A stretch of DNA of 34,513 bases, taken from positions 1 through 34,513 of the forward strand of contig NZ_JAAKZX010000095.1 in the NCBI RefSeq assembly GCF_011045025.1. Direction: 5' to 3'. This DNA comes from Streptomyces ureilyticus (GTDB lineage Bacteria > Actinomycetota > Actinomycetes > Streptomycetales > Streptomycetaceae). Under the pieces are notes generated by a model that saw only the letters and a list, made by a program, of their open reading frames with translations, searched no databases and was not told where the DNA came from. Positions 30,013 through 34,513 of the stretch are shown piece by piece. Positions within the stretch are counted from its first letter, which is position 1. Every line of letters starts with the position of its first letter. The position numbers and the translations under genes were made by a program.

Positions 30013-32571
30013 ATGGGACGCGGCAGGCTTCGGATCTATCTCGGTGCGGCGCCGGGCGTCGGCAAGACGTACGCGATGCTGTCCGAGGCGCACCGCCGCG
30101 TCGAGCGGGGCACGGACTGCGTGGTCGCCTTCGTCGAGCACCACAACCGGCCGCGGACCGAGGTGATGCTGCACGGCCTGGAAGTGGTTCCGCGGCGGGA
30201 GCTGGAGTACCGGGGCTCGTTCTTCACGGAGATGGACGTGGACGCGGTGCTGTCCCGGCGCCCCCAGGTGGCGCTCGTCGATGAGCTCGCCCACACGAAC
30301 GTTCCGGGGTCCCGTAACGGCAAGCGGTGGCAGGACGTGGAGGAGCTGCTCGCGGCCGGCATCGATGTCGTCTCGACGGTCAACATCCAGCACCTGGAGT
30401 CGCTGGGTGATGTGGTCGAGTCGATAACGGGCGTACGGCAGAAGGAGACCGTCCCCGACGAAGTCGTCCGGCGGGCGGATCAGATCGAGTTGGTCGACAT
30501 GTCGCCCCAGGCGCTGCGGCGGCGGATGGCGCACGGCAATATCTACAAGCCGGACAAGGTCGACGCGGCTCTGTCGAACTACTTCCGGCCCGGCAACCTC
30601 ACTGCCCTGCGCGAGCTGGCGCTGCTGTGGGTCGCCGACCGGGTCGACGAGTACCTCCAGCAGTACCGGGGCGAGCACGGCATCCGCTCCACCTGGCAGG
30701 CCCGCGAACGCATCGTGGTCGGGCTGACCGGCGGTCCTGAGGGCAAGACGCTGATCCGCCGGGCCGCCCGGCTCGCGGAGAAGGGCGCCGGAGGTGAGGT
30801 GCTCGCCGTCTACATCGCGCGCAGTGACGGACTGACGTCCGCCTCGCCGAAGGAACTGGCTGTTCAGCGGACCCTCGTCGAGGATCTCGGCGGCACCTTC
30901 CATCACGTCATCGGGGATGACATCCCGTCCGCGCTGTTGGAGTTCGCGCGTGGGGTCAACGCCACGCAGATCGTGCTGGGAGTGTCACGCCGCAAGGGCT
31001 GGCAGTACGTGTTCGGGCCCGGCGTCGGCGCCACGGTCGCCCGGGAGTCGGGTCCCGACCTGGACGTCCACCTGATCACGCACGACGAGGTCGGCAAGGG
31101 GCGCGGTCTGCCCGTGGCCCGGGGCGCGCGGCTCGGGCGGTCCCGGAGCATCGGGGGCTGGCTGACCGGGACCGGCGGCCCTGCGCTGCTGACGCTGCTG
31201 CACACGCACACCGGCGCGGACCTCGGCCTCACCAACAACATGCTGCTGTTCCTGACGCTGACGGTGGCCGCCGCGCTGCTCGGCGGGCTGCTCCCTGCGC
31301 TGGCCTCGGCGGCGTTCGGCTCGCTGCTGCTGAACTGGTTCTTCACGCCGCCCTTGCACCGCATCACGATCGCCGACCCGAAGAACATCCTCGCCCTGGC
31401 GATCTTCGTGGGCGTGGCCGTGTCGGTGGCGTCGGTGGTGGACCTGGCGGCCCGCCGTACGCACCAGGCGGCCCGGCTGCGCGCCGAGTCGGAGATCCTC
31501 TCCTTCCTGGCGGGCAGCGTCCTGCGCGGCGAGACCAGCCTGGAGGCGCTGCTGGAGCGGGTCCGCGAGACCTTCGGCATGGAGTCGGTCGCCCTGCTGG
31601 AGCGTACGAGCGACGTCGATCCGTGGACCTGTGCGGCCAGTGTCGGCCCGCATCCGCCGGTTCTGCCGGAGGAGGCGGACGTGGACGTGCCGGTCGGCGA
31701 CCACATGGCGCTGGCCCTGTCCGGGCGGGTGCTGCCCGCCGAGGACCGCCGGGTGCTGGCCGCGTTCGCCGCCCAGGCCGTCGTCGTACTGGACCGCCAG
31801 CGTCTTCAGCAGGAGGCGGAGCAGGCCCGCACACTGGCCGAGGGCAACCGCATCCGTACGGCGCTGCTGGCCGCCGTAAGCCATGATCTGCGCACTCCGC
31901 TGGCCGCGATCAAGGCCGCCGTGTCGTCCCTGCGGTCCGATGACGTGGCGTGGTCGGAGGAGGATGAGGCCGAGTTCCTGGAGGGGATCGAGGCGGGCGC
32001 CGACCGGCTTGACCACCTGGTGGGCAATCTCCTGGACATGTCCCGGCTGCAGACCGGCACAGTGACTCCGATGCTCCGTGAGATCGACCTGGACGAGGTG
32101 GTCCCGATGGCGCTCGGGGGCGTACCCGAGGACAGCGTCGAACTTGAGATCCCCGAGACGCTGCCCATGGTGGCCGTGGACCCGGGGCTGCTGGAGCGGT
32201 CGGTCGCCAACATCGTTGAGAACGCGGTGAAGTACAGCCCCGACGGGGAGCCGGTGCTGGTGGCCGCCAGCACGCTCGGCGAGCGGGTGGAGGTGCGGGT
32301 GGTGGACCGCGGACCCGGCGTTCCGGACGACGCCAAGGAGCGGATCTTCGAACCGTTCCAGCGCTACGGGGACGCCCCGCGCGGCGCCGGAGTGGGCCTC
32401 GGGCTCGCGGTCGCCCGCGGCTTCGCCGAGGCCATGGGCGGCACGCTCGACGCCGAGGACACTCCCGGTGGCGGCCTCACCATGGTGCTCACCGTCCGGG
32501 CGGGCCCGTCCCGATCCGGACGACCCGCAGAACTCGCGCAGCCCGCAGAACCGGAAAGGCAGGCTTCATGA
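30013..32571 (+). CDS. kdpD: KdpD-type sensor histidine kinase
   Basis: 852 aa from ATG 30013; an in-frame ATG 9 bp earlier has a poorly spaced ribosome site. Domains in order: the KdpD N-terminal domain with Walker A GAAPGVGKTYAML and VDELAHTNVPGSRNGKRWQD; a universal-stress-protein domain (about 230-355, RIVVGLTGGPEGKTLIRRAA, ends VHLITHDE); four close membrane helices (about 385-480); a GAF-like region; the H-box AAVSHDLRTPLAAIKAAVSS with H624; and an ATPase domain with ENAVKYSP and GVGLGLAVARGFAEAMGG. KdpD senses K+ limitation or ionic stress and phosphorylates KdpE. No kdpFABC genes lie in the window. Its stop overlaps the start of kdpE. Confidence 0.94.
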   Translation: MGRGRLRIYLGAAPGVGKTYAMLSEAHRRVERGTDCVVAFVEHHNRPRTEVMLHGLEVVPRRELEYRGSFFTEMDVDAVLSRRPQVALVDELAHTNVPGSRNGKRWQDVEELLAAGIDVVSTVNIQHLESLGDVVESITGVRQKETVPDEVVRRADQIELVDMSPQALRRRMAHGNIYKPDKVDAALSNYFRPGNLTALRELALLWVADRVDEYLQQYRGEHGIRSTWQARERIVVGLTGGPEGKTLIRRAARLAEKGAGGEVLAVYIARSDGLTSASPKELAVQRTLVEDLGGTFHHVIGDDIPSALLEFARGVNATQIVLGVSRRKGWQYVFGPGVGATVARESGPDLDVHLITHDEVGKGRGLPVARGARLGRSRSIGGWLTGTGGPALLTLLHTHTGADLGLTNNMLLFLTLTVAAALLGGLLPALASAAFGSLLLNWFFTPPLHRITIADPKNILALAIFVGVAVSVASVVDLAARRTHQAARLRAESEILSFLAGSVLRGETSLEALLERVRETFGMESVALLERTSDVDPWTCAASVGPHPPVLPEEADVDVPVGDHMALALSGRVLPAEDRRVLAAFAAQAVVVLDRQRLQQEAEQARTLAEGNRIRTALLAAVSHDLRTPLAAIKAAVSSLRSDDVAWSEEDEAEFLEGIEAGADRLDHLVGNLLDMSRLQTGTVTPMLREIDLDEVVPMALGGVPEDSVELEIPETLPMVAVDPGLLERSVANIVENAVKYSPDGEPVLVAASTLGERVEVRVVDRGPGVPDDAKERIFEPFQRYGDAPRGAGVGLGLAVARGFAEAMGGTLDAEDTPGGGLTMVLTVRAGPSRSGRPAELAQPAEPERQAS

Positions 32572-33251
32572 CCCGCGTCCTCGTGGTCGACGACGAGCCG
32601 CAGATCACCCGAGCCCTCGTGATCAACCTCAAGGCACGCAAGTACGAGGTGGACGCGGCGCCCGACGGCGCCACGGCGCTCCAGCTCGCGGCCGCCCGCC
32701 ACCCGGACGTGATCGTGCTCGACCTGGGTCTGCCCGACATGGACGGCGTCGAGGTGATCAAGGGACTGCGCGGCTGGACGCGCGTACCGATCCTGGTGCT
32801 GTCCGCCCGGCACTCCTCGGACGAGAAGGTCGAGGCCCTCGACGCGGGCGCCGACGACTACGTCACCAAGCCCTTCGGCATGGATGAGCTGCTGGCCCGG
32901 CTGCGGGCCGCCGTCCGCCGCGCGGAGCCCAACGGGGCCGGCGAGGACGAAGTGATCGTGGAGACCGAGGACTTCACCGTCGACCTGTCCGCCAAGAAGG
33001 TCAACCGGGCCGGGCGGGACGTGCGCCTGACCCCGACCGAGTGGCACCTACTGGAGGTGTTGGTGCGCAATACGGGGCGCCTGGTCAGCCAGAAGCAGCT
33101 GCTCCAGGAAGTCTGGGGTCCCTCGTACGGGACGGAGACCAACTACCTGCGCGTCTACATGGCCCAGCTGCGGCGCAAGCTGGAGGGTGACCCTTCGCAT
33201 CCGCGGCACTTCATTACCGAGCCCGGCATGGGGTACCGATTCGAGCGTTAG
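32568..33251 (+). CDS. kdpE: KdpE-type response regulator
   Basis: 227 aa, ATG overlapping the kdpD stop (ATGA). The receiver has D8/D9, phospho-acceptor D52 (VIVLDLGLPDMDG), S in VLSARHSSDEKV and the conserved Lys in YVTKPFGMDELLARL. The OmpR-type winged helix (about 130-227) reads VRLTPTEWHLLEVLVRNTGR and AQLRRKLEGDPSHPRHFITE. It would act on a kdpFABC promoter elsewhere, or on other targets if the pair has been recruited to another role. Confidence 0.94.
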   Translation: MTRVLVVDDEPQITRALVINLKARKYEVDAAPDGATALQLAAARHPDVIVLDLGLPDMDGVEVIKGLRGWTRVPILVLSARHSSDEKVEALDAGADDYVTKPFGMDELLARLRAAVRRAEPNGAGEDEVIVETEDFTVDLSAKKVNRAGRDVRLTPTEWHLLEVLVRNTGRLVSQKQLLQEVWGPSYGTETNYLRVYMAQLRRKLEGDPSHPRHFITEPGMGYRFER

Positions 33252-33309
33252 TTCTACGGGTAAGTCCAGGGGGTACGAAGCTGTCAGCGGCCCCCGGTAC
33301 GCTTCAGAC

Positions 33310-33708
33310 ATGAGTGCTGTTCCCCGTTCCGAAAGGCCGCCGGGCCGGTTCCGCCGGATGCTCGACCGGCTCTCCTCGTCGCAGGAGGACCTGGAGTCGG
33401 AGGAGCTGCGCGAGGACACCGTGACCGCCGGATGCACGCGTATCGGTGACGCACATGACCGACAGATAGTGACCGTTACTGGTACCTTGCGCACGGTCAC
33501 GCTGCGCCCGAGGGCCGGTGTCCCGGCTCTGGAGGCCGAGCTGTTCGACGGTTCGGCCGCCCTGGACGTGGTGTGGCTCGGCAGGCGCTCCATCGTGGGA
33601 ATCGAACCGGGGCGCAAGCTGATCGCATCGGGCCGGATCTCGATGAGCCGGGGCCGCCGGGTGCTGTTCAATCCGAAGTACGAACTCAGACCCCTCGGAC
33701 GGGAGTAG
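33310..33708 (+). CDS. OB-fold nucleic-acid-binding domain protein
   Basis: 132 aa from ATG 33310. A basic N-terminus (RSERPPGRFRRMLDRLSSSQ) precedes an OB-fold core: IVTVTGTLRTVTLRPR, ALEAELFDGSAALDVVWLGR, and ELRPLGRE at the end. The strand pattern with D-G-S-A-L-D-V-V-W-L resembles RecG wedge and aminoacyl-tRNA anticodon OB folds. The family is conserved in actinobacteria at this locus; a role in nucleic acid binding is inferred from the fold. It is followed after 3 bp by a DUF3159 gene. Confidence 0.87.
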   Translation: MSAVPRSERPPGRFRRMLDRLSSSQEDLESEELREDTVTAGCTRIGDAHDRQIVTVTGTLRTVTLRPRAGVPALEAELFDGSAALDVVWLGRRSIVGIEPGRKLIASGRISMSRGRRVLFNPKYELRPLGRE

Positions 33709-33711
33709 CCG

Positions 33712-34437
33712 GTGACGTCGCTCGACAAGCCGACCGAAGACGACGCCCATGACTCGCGGGCGGTGACGGAGGCCGCGCTCTTCGAGGCGTTCGGCGGTCT
33801 GCGGGGCATGATCGAGACGGTCCTGCCCGGCCTGCTCTTCGTCACGATCTACACGGTCAACAAGGACCTGCACTCCGCGGCCATCGCGGCCCTCGGGGTC
33901 TCCGTGTTGCTCGTCGTGGTGCGCCTGGTCATGAAGGACACCGTCAAGCACGCCTTCAGCGGCGTCTTCGGGGTGGCCTTCGGTGTGGTCTTCGCGATGA
34001 TGACCGGGAACGCCAAGGACTTCTATCTGCCGGGCATGCTCTACACGCTGGGGCTGGGGCTCGCGTACATCATCACCACCCTCGCGGGTGTTCCGCTGAT
34101 CGGGCTGATCCTCGGGCCGGTGTTCAAGGAGAACCTCTCCTGGCGGACGCGTAACCCTGGGCGTAAGAAGGCGTACGCGAAGGCCAGTTACGCGTGGGGG
34201 GCGATTCTGCTTGCCAAGTGCGCGATTCTGTTTCCGCTGTACTGGTGGGCGGACACGACGCAACTGGGGTGGGTGCTCGTTGCGTTGAAGATTCCGCCGT
34301 TCCTGTTGGCGGTTTGGCTGACCTGGGTGTTCCTGGCGAAGGCGCCTGCGCCTATTGATGTGTTCGCGGAGATGGAGGCGGAGGAGCGGGCGGAGAAGGA
34401 ACGCCAGGCTGCGCAGCGGGCTGGCGTCGAGAAGTAG
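33712..34437 (+). CDS. DUF3159 integral membrane protein
   Basis: 241 aa from GTG 33712, 3 bp after the OB-fold gene. Five or six membrane helices are seen (ETVLPGLLFVTIYTVN; AAIAALGVSVLLVVVRLVM; GVFGVAFGVVFAMM; LYTLGLGLAYIITTLAGVPL; WGAILLAKCAILFPLYWWAD; LGWVLVALKIPPFLLAVWLT). The C-terminus is charged (AEMEAEERAEKERQAAQRAG). This fits the actinobacterial DUF3159 family, often beside potassium-uptake (Trk/Ktr-like) genes; function unknown. The neighbouring kdpDE pair is compatible with an ion-homeostasis theme, but no direct evidence is seen. Confidence 0.88.
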   Translation: MTSLDKPTEDDAHDSRAVTEAALFEAFGGLRGMIETVLPGLLFVTIYTVNKDLHSAAIAALGVSVLLVVVRLVMKDTVKHAFSGVFGVAFGVVFAMMTGNAKDFYLPGMLYTLGLGLAYIITTLAGVPLIGLILGPVFKENLSWRTRNPGRKKAYAKASYAWGAILLAKCAILFPLYWWADTTQLGWVLVALKIPPFLLAVWLTWVFLAKAPAPIDVFAEMEAEERAEKERQAAQRAGVEK

Positions 34438-34470
34438 ATCGCCCCCGCCGCCCCTACCCGTCCCATCCTC

Positions 34471-34509
34471 GGGGCTCCGCCCCTGGACCCCACTGGGGGC
34501 TGCGCCCCC
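34471..34509. repeat. Paired GC-rich hairpins at the window edge
   Basis: GGGGC-TCC-GCCCC (34471-34483) and GGGGGC-TGC-GCCCCC (34495-34509). This two-hairpin style is a frequent intergenic repeat in Streptomyces and may act as a terminator for the gene ending at 34437. Confidence 0.75.
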
Positions 34510-34513
34510 AGAC

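Overview
The window is a stretch of Streptomyces (or very close actinomycete) chromosome. The evidence is very high G+C, G/C-biased third positions on every confident gene, frequent GTG/TTG starts, and a right half holding a gene set I recognise from Streptomyces cores: sepH (septation, DUF3071), coproporphyrin ferrochelatase, an inositol-monophosphatase-family enzyme, the CutR/CutS two-component system, a DUF4193 zinc-ribbon protein, DUF3093, dut, DUF3710, KdpD/KdpE, an OB-fold protein and DUF3159. The order resembles the S. coelicolor SCO5855-SCO587x region as I remember it; I did not check this by search.

Layout. (1) 1-3.35 kb: a leftward sulfide/persulfide module. A single-domain rhodanese and a sulfide:quinone-reductase-like flavoprotein form one unit ending at a strong terminator. 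A persulfide-dioxygenase-like MBL protein with two rhodanese domains forms a second unit. Three copies of an 18-bp CsoR/CstR-type operator (AATACCC-N4-GGGTATT) control the two promoters; no CsoR-family repressor gene is in the window. (2) 3.3-11.6 kb: an accessory, decaying zone. It holds a DUF2202 gene beheaded at an IS110-family remnant, an intact MpaB/DUF2236 oxygenase, a P450 tail overlapping a truncated methyltransferase, a frameshifted XRE regulator head, a small conserved-looking ORF, a large secreted BNR/Asp-box propeller, a ferric reductase with its middle deleted beside an intact FMN-binding partner, and a thymidine kinase that has lost its P-loop. (3) 11.7-15.3 kb: a LysR regulator divergent from a tightly coupled pcaF-pcaI-pcaJ operon, the last two steps of the beta-ketoadipate pathway, which feed aromatic carbon into succinyl-CoA and acetyl-CoA.

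(4) 15.3-22.6 kb: a two-domain VOC protein, a two-domain sulfurtransferase, SepH, an aldonolactone-oxidase-type flavoenzyme, ferrochelatase, an IMPase and a 57-aa protein, with convergent pairs separated by clear hairpin terminators. (5) 22.9-29 kb: cutRS behind a promoter region with an 11-bp-periodic direct repeat, then DUF4193, an EcsC-like protein, DUF3093, a thioesterase coupled to dut, and DUF3710. (6) 29.1-34.5 kb: a lone MacB/LolD-type ABC ATPase, kdpD-kdpE with overlapping stop/start but no kdpFABC nearby, an OB-fold protein and a DUF3159 membrane protein. The window ends in GC-rich hairpins.

The most interesting signals are the triple-operator persulfide regulon without its repressor, the structured DNA upstream of the IS110 remnant (a possible fossil of a bridge-RNA region), the cluster of seven broken genes, and the periodic repeat upstream of cutR. 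I did not find an obviously new multigene system. All identifications come from reading the sequence; no database search was run.
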